Assembly: GCA_963783195.1 (NCBI GenBank)
Contig: CAWAMV010000004.1
Coordinates: 1,178,001-1,242,000 of the forward strand
Direction: 5' to 3'
Length of the DNA: 64,000 bases
DNA from: Croceibacterium_B sp963783195
GTDB taxonomy: Bacteria > Pseudomonadota > Alphaproteobacteria > Sphingomonadales > Sphingomonadaceae
Shown here: one piece after another, positions 34,798-43,406 of the stretch
Position numbering within the stretch: position 1 is the stretch's first letter
Layout: each line of letters begins with the position of its first letter
Made by a program: the position numbers and the translations under genes
The notes under the pieces: generated by a model
The model's database searches: none
What the model was told of the DNA's origin: nothing
Seen by the model: only the letters and a program-made list of their open reading frames with translations

Positions 34798-35831
34798 CGC
34801 TTGCCCCCGCCGAAGATGCCCATGACGTGCGCCAGCGGATTGTCCTGCGGCTTGGCGACCGGCCTGGTTGCGTCCTTCATCGCCCAGACGGTCTCCGGGC
34901 GGCTCTGCAGCAGCATCAGCGTGCCGGCCTTGTCGAACGCCCACTCGATGTCCTGCGGCTTGCCGTAGTGCTTCTCCACCCGCCGGCCGATCTCGCGCAG
35001 TTGCTGCAGTTCGTCGTCGGAGAGGCAGGGGCCGGTGCGCATCGCGCCTTCGTTCTCGATCTCGACGATCCCGCCGCCGTCTGCCTGGACCTGGCGCGCG
35101 TGCTTGTCGGAAATGTCGCGCACGGAGATTTCGCCGGTGATCTTGCCGAGCACCCAGCGGTCCGGCGTGACCTCGCCCGAGACAACCGCGCTGCCGAGTC
35201 CCGGAGCGCCTTCGATCGTGATGACCGACTTGTCGCCGGTGGTCGGGCTGCGGGTGAACATCACCCCGGCGCAGCGCGCATCGACCATCGTCTGGACGAC
35301 GACCGCCATCGCCACGCCCTCTTCCGGCAGGCCCTGCTTGCGGCGGTAGGTCATGCTCTCGACCGAATAGAGACTGCCCCAGCATTCGCGCACGCGGGCG
35401 ATCATGTCCTCGCCGGTCAGCACCCAGAGGAAGGTGTCTTGCAGGCCGGCGAAACTCGCATCCTCGGCGTCTTCCGTCGTGGCGCTGGAGCGGACTGCAA
35501 CTGCGTCGGCGCCGAGTTCGTCATAGGCCGCGAGGAGCGCCTGTTCGACGTCCTTCGGCATCGGCTCGTCCACGACCCGGCGGCGCAGATCCTCGCTCAG
35601 CTTCGTCACCGCACCCATGTCGTCCGGATCGAGGGCTTCGACCTGCGAACGGATCGGCTCGCGCGCCTCGAGCGCCGTTAGGAACTGCTCGAACGCGCTC
35701 GTCGTCGCGACGAAGCCCGGCGGAACCGGAATGCCGGCCTGGGTCAGTTCGCCAAGCGAACCGCCCTTGCCGCCGACCGTCGGGCGGTCGGCGATACCGA
35801 CCTCGCGGAACCACGCAACTGCTGCAGTCAT
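34794..35831 (-). CDS. PEP synthase-like ATP-binding subunit (phenylphosphate synthase/AcvA-type)
   Basis: A 345-residue stand-alone copy of the N-terminal PEP/pyruvate-binding (ATP-grasp) domain of PEP synthase. It shows VGGKGGSLGELTQAGIPVP, AVRSSATTEDAEDASFAG, MVDARCAGVMFTRSP and DIEWAFDKAGTLMLLQSRPE. PEP synthase itself is about 790 residues; here the ATP and phosphohistidine parts are separate genes, as in phenylphosphate synthase of Thauera (PpsA2/PpsA1) and AcvAB of SYK-6. It therefore probably phosphorylates a phenolic hydroxyl rather than pyruvate. It starts 5 bases after the partner's stop. Confidence 0.88.
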   Translation of the reverse strand: MTAAVAWFREVGIADRPTVGGKGGSLGELTQAGIPVPPGFVATTSAFEQFLTALEAREPIRSQVEALDPDDMGAVTKLSEDLRRRVVDEPMPKDVEQALLAAYDELGADAVAVRSSATTEDAEDASFAGLQDTFLWVLTGEDMIARVRECWGSLYSVESMTYRRKQGLPEEGVAMAVVVQTMVDARCAGVMFTRSPTTGDKSVITIEGAPGLGSAVVSGEVTPDRWVLGKITGEISVRDISDKHARQVQADGGGIVEIENEGAMRTGPCLSDDELQQLREIGRRVEKHYGKPQDIEWAFDKAGTLMLLQSRPETVWAMKDATRPVAKPQDNPLAHVMGIFGGGKR

Positions 35832-35835
35832 CGGA

Positions 35836-37701
35836 TCAGGCGTCCTCCAGCACCGGCTCTTCGTCGAGAATGGTGACGACCCCGCGGCCGCCGTCGACGC
35901 GAATGCGCTGGCCGTCCTTGATCATGGTGGTCGCCTTGCCCGTGCCGACTACTGCGGGCAGGCCATATTCGCGCGCCACGATCGCCATGTGGCTCATCGA
36001 TCCGCCGATGTCGGACACGGCGGCGCCGATCTTCTGGAAGATGGGCGACCAGGTCGGGTTGGTGACCTGGCAGACGAGGATGTCGCCCTGCTGGATGCGG
36101 CCGATCTCGGCGACCGATTTCACCACGCGCGCAGTCCCCTCGACCACGCCCGAGCAGGCGGCGAAGCCCTTGAGTTCCTTGTCGTTTTCGTCGTCATCCT
36201 CGAGCCACGTGTCGAGGTTCTCGCGGGTGATGCCCCAGAGCATGACGATCGCCGGATCGTCGATCGCGTCGGGCACGTTGCCGAGCGCCGGCGGGCAGCC
36301 GTGCTTGCCCCACTCCTCGATCGCGGCCTTGCGCTGGGCGACGATCGCCGGCCAATGCTTCGGCCCGCGCGGCTCGCTGCCGATGCCCCAGGCCAGCATG
36401 AGGTCGATGATCGCGCTCTCCAGCTCGTACTGGTTGAGGTGAAAGACGTCGTCTTCCTTGCCCTCGGACCCGAAGAAATCGTGTTCCGCCAGCAATGCGC
36501 CGAACTCGCGGATCTTGTTGAAGAACAGGTTCGTGTACCAGTGTTCGCAGTAGAACTTGTGCCCCTCGACATAGGGGAACACGCGGTGGGCGAGGCCGAT
36601 GAGCTGGTCATAGGTCGCCTTGTCCTCGTCGGTTTCGAGCAGGTCGCGGTAGTCGGCGACGAGCTGCTCGCGCTCGTCGATCAGCTGCGCGGTCGGACGC
36701 TCGATGTTCGTACCGGCCTTGATCTTCTCGATATAGCCGGGAAGCGCGGCGAACGGCAGGCTCAGGTCGTCGTTCCACGAACGGTGGTAGTGGTAGAACC
36801 CGTCACCGCTGGAGACGTTGAACCATGGGTTGCGGCTGGTTTCCAGTTCGGCGAGCCATTCCTTGCCCGCGTTGCCCACCTTGTCGAGATCGGCCAGCAC
36901 GTCGTCGATATTCATGTTGTCGACCAGGTGATGGTCGACGCCCAGCTCCACCGCGCGGCGGGCAAGGCGCTTGACCTCCTCGTCGGGCCGGAAGATCTCC
37001 GCTTCCATCCCGGCCACCATGCGGCTGATCGCCTGGTCGGAAATCTCCGGGAAGGCCTTCTTGCAGAAATCGAAGAAGGTCATGTAGGCGCCGTAGCCGA
37101 GCAGCAGGAACTCGAAGTGGTGGTGCCACATCCGGTGGTAGCCTTCGACCTGCTGCTGGTAGATCTTCAGCAGGTCGTGGTTCGCGGCGACGCCCTTGCC
37201 CGTGTGGGTAGTCTCGAGCGGTTCGTACTTGGGCAGCGAAGGTGTCGGCAGCGCCTGAGCGTCCGCGATGAGCGCCTTCATCTTGTCTTTCCACTGGTCG
37301 TACAGGCGTTCCCAGTGTTCGTAGTAGTAGAACGCGCGCTGCTGGAATTCGCCGATCCGCTCCTCGATCTCGGCCGGGTCGGTCACCGCGATGCCGCCGA
37401 TGTAGACGCGGCCGTTGATGACCCGGTGATCGATCCCCTTGGCGGTCGGCAGGACATGAACCCGCGTGTTGAAGGCGCCCAGCGCGACATAGGCCGCCTC
37501 GGCCGTGATCATGTCGAAGTGATGCATCGGCTCGGGGAAGTGCATCGAGTTGTAGAACCAGAACTTCTCGTCATCTTCGGGCACGAAGCGCGTATAATAG
37601 GGATAGGCCGCCTGCGCGTCCTCGGTGCCGGGCACCACCTCGATCGAGCTGGGCAGGGGAAACGATTTCTTGGCGCTCTGTGCTTCGGTCATGTCATGCA
37701 A
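35836..37701 (-). CDS. PEP synthase-like phosphohistidine subunit (phenylphosphate synthase/AcvB-type)
   Basis: A 621-residue protein whose last 90 or so residues form the PEP-utilising mobile domain, with catalytic His571 in GGSMSHMAIVAREYGLP. The large N-terminal part (residues 1-500) is not the usual PEP-synthase barrel but matches the central domain of phenylphosphate-synthase-type enzymes (HFPEPMHHFDM, MWHHHFEFLLLGYGAYMTF). With the ATP-binding subunit just downstream it makes a two-part phenol kinase. The ATG at 37701 has AGAGG about 5 bases upstream. First gene of a six-gene leftward operon. The substrate (acetovanillone, hydroxyacetophenone or another phenol) is inferred from the gene set. 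Confidence 0.85.
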   Translation of the reverse strand: MHDMTEAQSAKKSFPLPSSIEVVPGTEDAQAAYPYYTRFVPEDDEKFWFYNSMHFPEPMHHFDMITAEAAYVALGAFNTRVHVLPTAKGIDHRVINGRVYIGGIAVTDPAEIEERIGEFQQRAFYYYEHWERLYDQWKDKMKALIADAQALPTPSLPKYEPLETTHTGKGVAANHDLLKIYQQQVEGYHRMWHHHFEFLLLGYGAYMTFFDFCKKAFPEISDQAISRMVAGMEAEIFRPDEEVKRLARRAVELGVDHHLVDNMNIDDVLADLDKVGNAGKEWLAELETSRNPWFNVSSGDGFYHYHRSWNDDLSLPFAALPGYIEKIKAGTNIERPTAQLIDEREQLVADYRDLLETDEDKATYDQLIGLAHRVFPYVEGHKFYCEHWYTNLFFNKIREFGALLAEHDFFGSEGKEDDVFHLNQYELESAIIDLMLAWGIGSEPRGPKHWPAIVAQRKAAIEEWGKHGCPPALGNVPDAIDDPAIVMLWGITRENLDTWLEDDDENDKELKGFAACSGVVEGTARVVKSVAEIGRIQQGDILVCQVTNPTWSPIFQKIGAAVSDIGGSMSHMAIVAREYGLPAVVGTGKATTMIKDGQRIRVDGGRGVVTILDEEPVLEDA

Positions 37702-37818
37702 CCTCTCCGCTGGGAGCCGCGCGCGCCTTTGCGGCGTCTGCGCGATCGCTCCTCGTCAAGGTGCAAGACTATGCCTGCGGGCGCCCCCGCGCAAAGGATT
37801 CGAACGCAAGCCGCATAG

Positions 37819-37842
37819 GACAAAAGCGCAGGCGCTTTTGTC
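37819..37842. terminator. 24-bp palindrome, terminator or operator before the acv-like operon
   Basis: A perfect inverted repeat, GACAAAAGCGC-AG-GCGCTTTTGTC, lies 15 bases after the stop of the leftward gene at 37857-38360 and 118 bases before the acv-like operon start. The AAAAGCG...CGCTTTT form suits a bidirectional intrinsic terminator. Its perfect symmetry also suits a regulator site for the operon. Confidence 0.6.
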
Positions 37843-37856
37843 TTGTTGGCGGCGAC

Positions 37857-38360
37857 CTAGCTTTCGAGCGGCGAACTGTCCTTGCAGGTCTTGTAGACCC
37901 GCTCGATCGCCTCCTTCGCCCCGGCGGTCTGGAAGGTCAGCACCGTGGGCGATTGTTCCAGCGGCTGGAGCGTGATCTGCACCGCATCGGCGCCGGCAAG
38001 ATCCTGCACTAGGCGGGTCATCGAGCGTTCGTTGCCACGGTCGACCGCCATCGCGAACTTGTCGTTATAGCGCCAGGCGTCGTCGCGCGGCGGGTTCTCG
38101 TCCGCCCGCAGGGTCACGGGGCGGGTCTGCCAGCGGTTGTCGGGCAGCGGCGGCGCGATGCTGATGTTGGCTGCGATGACGGCGAAGACCTGCTTCTTGC
38201 CCGGCTTGTCGCACTTGATGATGAGCTGTTCACCGCTCGGCGCGACCACGCCGGCCTGCATCGTGCCGTCACCCGGATCGTAATACCCCCACTTGCTGTC
38301 CTGCGCAGCAGCCGTGGTGGCAATCGCGGCCATCGCCAAACCGGCAATCGTGTATCGCAT
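37857..38360 (-). CDS. Secreted hypothetical protein
   Basis: A 167-residue protein with a signal peptide (MRYTIAGLAMAAIATTAAAQ). The mature part starts SKWGYYDPGDGTMQAGVVA and has two cysteines (IIKCDKPG, YKTCKDS) that may form a disulfide. No family is recognised beyond a general beta-rich look. GAGGGA lies before the ATG. It follows the AraC gene in the same direction after 67 bases. Function unknown. Confidence 0.7.
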   Translation of the reverse strand: MRYTIAGLAMAAIATTAAAQDSKWGYYDPGDGTMQAGVVAPSGEQLIIKCDKPGKKQVFAVIAANISIAPPLPDNRWQTRPVTLRADENPPRDDAWRYNDKFAMAVDRGNERSMTRLVQDLAGADAVQITLQPLEQSPTVLTFQTAGAKEAIERVYKTCKDSSPLES

Positions 38361-38427
38361 GGCTTCCCTCTCCTTTTTCCCGGGCGGGAGCGTAACCCGC
38401 ACCACGGCCTTAGACAACCCGGGCGGA

Positions 38428-39402
38428 TCAGCTCTGCGGAGCGTGCCCGGCGCGCCATTCGCGCGGGGTGATGCCGAAACGCTTGCGGAACAGGCGGGCG
38501 AAGTATCCCGCGTCGAGGAACCCGCAACGAAAGGCGATTTCGGCGATCGGCAAGCCGGCCGCGCGCGGGTCGGCCAGCAGATCGCTGGCGCGGTCGAGAC
38601 GAGTGGCGTTGAGCTCCTGCACGAAGCTGGTCCCGCTGCCGGCCAGCAGTGTCTGGAGGTAGCGCTTCGAGATGCCCAGCGCGGCGGCCACGCTTTCCGG
38701 CGACACTTCGGGATCGGCATAATCGCTCTCGATCCGCCGCAGGATCTGCCGGGCGAGTTGCCCGCGGTGCCGCGATCCTCCGGGCGCGTCGGGGAACCCT
38801 GTTGCCAGACCAAGCAGGTGACCGACCTGTTCGGCGATCAGCGGACGCGGCAATGGGGCCGCATCGAGCGAGGACAGCATGGTGTCGAGCAGCGCGCCGA
38901 GCGGCGCGCCCCAGCCCTTGTGCGCCTCGAACGGCCGGGCGAGCAGCACGCCGGGATCGGGCAGGTACTTCTCCAGCCAGCCCTGCGGCATCATCAGGTC
39001 GGCCACCTCGTGTTCGGTGTCCATCTCCATCTGGTAGAACCGCGTGTTGTCGAGCAGCACGAACTGCCCGGGCTCGAGCGTGAAGCGCTTCCCCTCCATC
39101 AGCGTCTTGGAGGCGCCGCGGATATTGTAGACGAGCTGGATCGAGGGCGCCGCCCGTCCGCTCGACCCTTCTGCACCCGTGTGCGTGACCCGTTGGGCCG
39201 GTGCGTGGAGGTGGAGCAGGCGGAGCTGGCCGACACCGTGGCTGACCCACCGCGCCGCGAAGCTGTCCTGGTCGAACACCGTGACCTCGATCGGCGCGAT
39301 CGTGCTCGCCGCCCAGTCACGCCATTCCTTCAGCGCCTCGCGCTTGCCCAGTCCGGCGCTGGTCCAGCTGGCGTCTTCCGGGGAGGGGGCAGGGTGAGGC
39401 AT
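38428..39402 (-). CDS. AraC family transcriptional regulator (XylS/FeaR-like)
   Basis: A 324-residue regulator. The N-terminal cupin-like AraC-binding domain has QLVYNIRGASKTLMEG and LEPGQFVLLDNTRFYQMEM, and the C-terminal double HTH has LGISKRYLQTLLAGSGTSF and IAFRCGFLDAGYFARLFRKR. This is the type that activates aromatic-catabolism genes. It is divergent (93 bases) from the NTF2-amidohydrolase-esterase-OsmC operon, which is its most likely target; the acv-like operon is another candidate. The effector is unknown. Confidence 0.88.
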   Translation of the reverse strand: MPHPAPSPEDASWTSAGLGKREALKEWRDWAASTIAPIEVTVFDQDSFAARWVSHGVGQLRLLHLHAPAQRVTHTGAEGSSGRAAPSIQLVYNIRGASKTLMEGKRFTLEPGQFVLLDNTRFYQMEMDTEHEVADLMMPQGWLEKYLPDPGVLLARPFEAHKGWGAPLGALLDTMLSSLDAAPLPRPLIAEQVGHLLGLATGFPDAPGGSRHRGQLARQILRRIESDYADPEVSPESVAAALGISKRYLQTLLAGSGTSFVQELNATRLDRASDLLADPRAAGLPIAEIAFRCGFLDAGYFARLFRKRFGITPREWRAGHAPQS

Positions 39403-39494
39403 CTACCGTGATGCTAGGCGCGCATTGGACGGAGTCAAACAGGTGTTGCCGCCATGCCGCCAGGCTCTAGGTTGCGCGGCGGAGAGGAGAATCG

Positions 39495-41388
39495 ATGCTG
39501 CGTCATCTGCTTGCCGCACTGGTGCTGGCCCTGGCCGCGCCCGCCGCCGCCGGGGACCTGGCGCACGATACCGCTGCGGTCGAGGACCTGCGTTCGATCC
39601 GCGAGATCAAGCGCCTGCAGGCCGAGTGGGGCTATCTCGCCATGGCCGGCGACTGGAAGGCGATGGCCGCCCTGGGGACGCAGGACGTCTCCATCCTGCT
39701 GCCCGGTGGCACGCCGACCGGCCGCGCCGCATTCGAACAGGCGCTGCGCGACGTGATGGGCCACGGGGTCGACGGCGTTCCCGCAGGGCGGCTCAACGTC
39801 CGGCTGTTGTTCAGCCCGGTCATCACCCTTTCGCCGAGCGGCGATGCGGCAACCGGGCGCTGGCGCCACCTGGCGATGACCGGCGAGGCGGGCATGTCCG
39901 CCCAATGGCGCCAGACGACCGATGTCATCCGGTACCGCAAGACCGCCGAGGGCTGGCGCATCGCCTCGATCCGGCCCTACCTCCAGTTCGCGGGAGACTA
40001 CGCGACCGGCTTCACCCATTCCGCCGAGACGCTGGAACGCGCCCCGTTCCACTACACGCCCGAGCAGGCTGGAAAGCTGCTGACCGGCCGCGCCGCAGCC
40101 GTGCCGCTCGAGCCGGGCGAGATCGCCGCGCAAGCGACGCTGCTCTACATGCAGGGCCGGGCGCAGAACCTCGCCAACGCCTTCGGCTACTACCTCGACC
40201 GGGGCATGTATGATGACGTGGTCGATCTGTTCGCGCCCGATGCCACGATCGATGTCGCCGGGCAGGGAACCTGGTCGGGACCCGACGGGGTGCGCAAGTT
40301 CCTTGGCCGGTTCGGTGCGGCCGGGCTCGACCAGGGCGAGCTGAATGACCATGCTCAGCTCATGCCGCTGGTGTCGATCGCGGCGGACGGGTCGATGGCG
40401 CTGGTCCGCGTGGTCGAGCTCGGCCAGACCGGCGAGCATGGCGGGCAGGGCATCTGGTCGCTGGCGATCAACACCTTTCTCATGCGCCTGAACGAGGCGA
40501 ACCGCTGGCAGATCGCCATGCTTCACCGCCGGCCGCTGATGCGCGCCGATTACAAGGACGGCTGGGCCAGCCCGCTCCCCGCGGCCGAGCCGATCGGCGA
40601 AAGCCTGTGGCCCGAAGGACCCCCGCAGCCGGTCGATACCAGTTACCCGGGCCATGCCTTCGCCATGCAGCAGCTCGGTTCCGGCACTATCTTCCCGCCG
40701 CGCGGGGAAGCGCACACCCTGCGCCCGTTGACCGATGCCCTGACCCGGGCCGAGGCGTTCGACGGAGCGGAGAACGTGGTCGATGCCTACGGCAGCTTTA
40801 TCGACGAACTGCGCTATGCCGAGATGGCAGACCTGTTTGCCGAGGACGGCTGGCGCGAGCAGCCGTTCGTCGGTGCGGTCGCCGGGCGCAAGGCGATCTT
40901 CACGGCCTCGACGCTGGCCCGCGGCGGCAAGGTGCGTCCCGCCCTCGGCCGCCTTCCTGCCGCTGCACGCGATCACCCAACCATACGTCACGCCGATCGG
41001 CGACGGTGCCCGCGCTCAGGCGCGCACGCGCTTGATGCAGTGGAACTCGTCCGCGTCGGGCGGCGCAGCCGGCGGGTGGATTGCCGGCCTTTACGAATGG
41101 CAGGTCAAGAAGATCGGCGGCGTTTGGCAGATCGACGGGATGGACCTCGATTACACCTGGCTGGCCAATTACAGGGACGGGTGGACCGGGGCCGATCCGG
41201 CGGGCGGGGCCGGTATCCTGCCTTCTCCGGAGCTGCTCGCACGGTACGCAATCGATGCGCCGTTGCGCGGAGCCCGGGCTTTTCCCTATCCCCGGATCGA
41301 GGAGCTGCCGTTTCATTACGCCAACCCCGTGAGTGACCGCGCGCCGCCCCGGCTGGTGGAATGGACCACGGTCGAGCCGAAGAAATAA
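39495..41388 (+). pseudogene. Secreted triple NTF2/SnoaL-like protein, frame broken by one extra base
   Basis: A 630-residue (after repair) protein with a signal peptide (MLRHLLAALVLALAAPAAAG) and three successive SnoaL/NTF2-like domains. These begin near LQAEWGYLAMAGDWKAMAAL, NAFGYYLDRGMYDDVVDLFA and AYGSFIDELRYAEMADLFAE. The frame is lost between 40940 and 40956 and resumes one base over with LPLHAITQPYVTP to VEWTTVEPKK. Removing one C of the CCC at 40942-40944 or one T of the TT at 40954-40955 restores it. NTF2-fold lyases act on lignin dimers in sphingomonads, but a triple secreted form is unusual. First gene of an operon with an amidohydrolase, an esterase and an OsmC-like protein. Confidence 0.78.
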
Positions 41389-41404
41389 AACGGAGAGATG
41401 TCTG

Positions 41405-42454
41405 ATGGGTAAGAAGTGCCGCCTGATCGCCACCGAGGAAGCCTGGACCATCCCCGAGGTCGCGGCGGAGCTGAAGAAGGTTTCCAACGGACCCTCGCAA
41501 AGCCTCGACAAGCTGCTGGTCAAAGGCATCTACGACCAGGAAGGCGGCGGCGCGCAATATGCCGGGGTCAACTTCCTCGACGGCTTGCTCGATGCCGAGG
41601 AGGAGCGCCTGCGGCAGATGGACGAGCTCGGGGTCGACATGCACCTGATGGCGCTCACCGCGCCGGGTGTGCAGATGTTCGATGCCGATACCGCGATGGA
41701 ACTCGCCATTGTCGCCAACGACAGGCTCGCCGCGCTGTGCCGCAAGTATCCCACCCGCTTTGCGGGCCTCGCCAGTTTCGCCCCGCACAGCCCGAAACGC
41801 GCGGTCAAGGAGATGGAACGCGCGGTGGGCGAGCTCGGCCTCAACGGCTTCATGATCAACAGCCACACGTACGACGAGTATCTCGACGATCCGAAGTTCT
41901 GGCCGATCCTCGAGGCGGCCGAGGCGCTCGATCGGTGCATCTACATCCATCCGCGCGCGGCGTCCTACGGTTTCAAGGGCCCATTGCAGGATTACGGGAT
42001 GGATTCGGCGATGTGGGGCTACGGCATGGAAGTCGGCACCCACGCAGTGCGGATGATGGCCGGCGGCGTGTTCGACGAGTTCCCCAACCTGAAGATCTGC
42101 ATCGGCCACATGGGCGAGGCGGTGCCGTTCTGGCTCTGGCGCCTCAACTTCATGAACAGCCGCGCGCAGAAGGCCGGCCGCTCGAAGAAGACGAAGCGGA
42201 GCATGGCCGAATACTTCCAGGACAATTTCGTCATCACCACCAGCGGCGTCGAAGACCCGCTGGCGCTGCGCTATTCGATCGACAAGCTCGGCATCGACAA
42301 CGTGCTGTGGGCGATCGACTATCCCTATCAGCCGATGGAACCGGCGGTGAAATTCATCGAGGATTTCGCCTGCTCCGATGCCGAGATGCACGCGCTGTGC
42401 CACGGCAACGCCGAGCGCGTGTTCCACATCGCGCCCCAAGAAGCGCCAGAGTGA
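41405..42454 (+). CDS. Amidohydrolase-family decarboxylase (LigW / 2,3-dihydroxybenzoate decarboxylase-like)
   Basis: A 349-residue metal-dependent TIM-barrel enzyme. The N-terminal IATEEAW, DELGVDMHLMALTAPGVQ, GFMINSHT, CIYIHPRA, CIGHMGEAVPFWLWRL and WAIDYPYQ blocks match the 5-carboxyvanillate/gamma-resorcylate decarboxylase group, including the metal-binding Glu, two His and the Asp. The ATG at 41405 has GGAGAG upstream. LigW converts 5-carboxyvanillate to vanillate in biphenyl catabolism; this enzyme may act on a related carboxylated phenol. A hydrolase of the same family cannot be ruled out. Confidence 0.82.
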   Translation: MGKKCRLIATEEAWTIPEVAAELKKVSNGPSQSLDKLLVKGIYDQEGGGAQYAGVNFLDGLLDAEEERLRQMDELGVDMHLMALTAPGVQMFDADTAMELAIVANDRLAALCRKYPTRFAGLASFAPHSPKRAVKEMERAVGELGLNGFMINSHTYDEYLDDPKFWPILEAAEALDRCIYIHPRAASYGFKGPLQDYGMDSAMWGYGMEVGTHAVRMMAGGVFDEFPNLKICIGHMGEAVPFWLWRLNFMNSRAQKAGRSKKTKRSMAEYFQDNFVITTSGVEDPLALRYSIDKLGIDNVLWAIDYPYQPMEPAVKFIEDFACSDAEMHALCHGNAERVFHIAPQEAPE

Positions 42455-42458
42455 GGGC

Positions 42459-43406
42459 ATGAGTCGCTCCCGCCACCTGGTCGATCCCGAGATCGCGGCC
42501 ATGCTCGATATGCCTGCTGTCGAGCTCAACGCCGACACGCTGGCCGAAGTTCGCGCCAACCCGATGTTCTCGGCCGACGACCTGCCGCGGCCGCCGTTCC
42601 CGGTGACCGAGGCGTTCGCCCCGAGCGAGCACGGTCCCGATGTGCGCCTCGTAATCCAGAACCCCCCGAGCGAGGACCGGGCGCGGGGCGCGATCCTGCA
42701 CATTCATGGCGGCGGCATGGTCGTGGGGACCGCCGATACCTCGATCTCCAAGTTCCCGCTCGCGCTGGCGCACGATGTTCCGATCGTCTCGGTGGACTAC
42801 CGCCTGGCACCGGAAAACCCTTTCCCCGCCCCGCAGGAAGACGACTACGCAGCCCTGCTCTGGCTCGCCGACCATGCGCAAGAACTTGGGGTGGACCCGG
42901 ACCGCATCGTCGTGCTGGGGGAGAGCGCCGGCGGCGGCCTCGCGGCGAGCCTGGCGCTGATGGCGCGCGATCGGGGCGGGCCCCGGCTTGCCGGCCAGGT
43001 GCTCGTCTACCCGATGCTCGACTGGCGCACCGGCGGGCCCGACTGCCGCTGGACAAACGCCCACACCGGCGAGTGGCTCTGGACGCACGAGAAGAACCGC
43101 TTCGGCTGGGAAGCGCTGCGCGGCGACTACGACCCGGCCGACGAGCGCAAGGGCTGGTTCTCGCCGGCCCTGGCCGAAGACCTGTCCGGCTTGCCGCCGG
43201 CCTACATCGTCACAGGTTCGCTCGACCTGTTTCTCGACGAGGACCTCGATTACGCCCGCCGCCTGATCGACGCGGGCGTACCGTGCGAACTGCACGTCTA
43301 CCCCGGCGCGATCCATGCCTTCGAGATGGTGCCCGACACCACGCTGGCCGCACAGGCGGCGACCGATATGGCGCGCGGTCTGAAGCGGCTGCTGGCGAGG
43401 AAATAG
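42459..43406 (+). CDS. Alpha/beta hydrolase, hormone-sensitive-lipase type esterase
   Basis: A 315-residue esterase: the oxyanion HGGG motif in ILHIHGGGMVVGTADT, SVDYRLAPENPFPA, nucleophile GESAGGGLAAS, Asp in GSLDLFLDED and His in PGAIHAFEM. The ATG at 42459 follows the amidohydrolase stop by 4 bases with GAGGG just before it. Its next neighbour starts immediately after its stop, so the genes are co-translated. It probably cleaves an ester linkage of the compound handled by this operon. Substrate unknown. Confidence 0.9.
   Translation: MSRSRHLVDPEIAAMLDMPAVELNADTLAEVRANPMFSADDLPRPPFPVTEAFAPSEHGPDVRLVIQNPPSEDRARGAILHIHGGGMVVGTADTSISKFPLALAHDVPIVSVDYRLAPENPFPAPQEDDYAALLWLADHAQELGVDPDRIVVLGESAGGGLAASLALMARDRGGPRLAGQVLVYPMLDWRTGGPDCRWTNAHTGEWLWTHEKNRFGWEALRGDYDPADERKGWFSPALAEDLSGLPPAYIVTGSLDLFLDEDLDYARRLIDAGVPCELHVYPGAIHAFEMVPDTTLAAQAATDMARGLKRLLARK

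Noticed and set aside
35617..37818. Long plus-strand frame opposite the PEP-synthase-like gene
   Set aside because: Antisense shadow of a gene with clear motifs; no recognisable domain or ribosome site.
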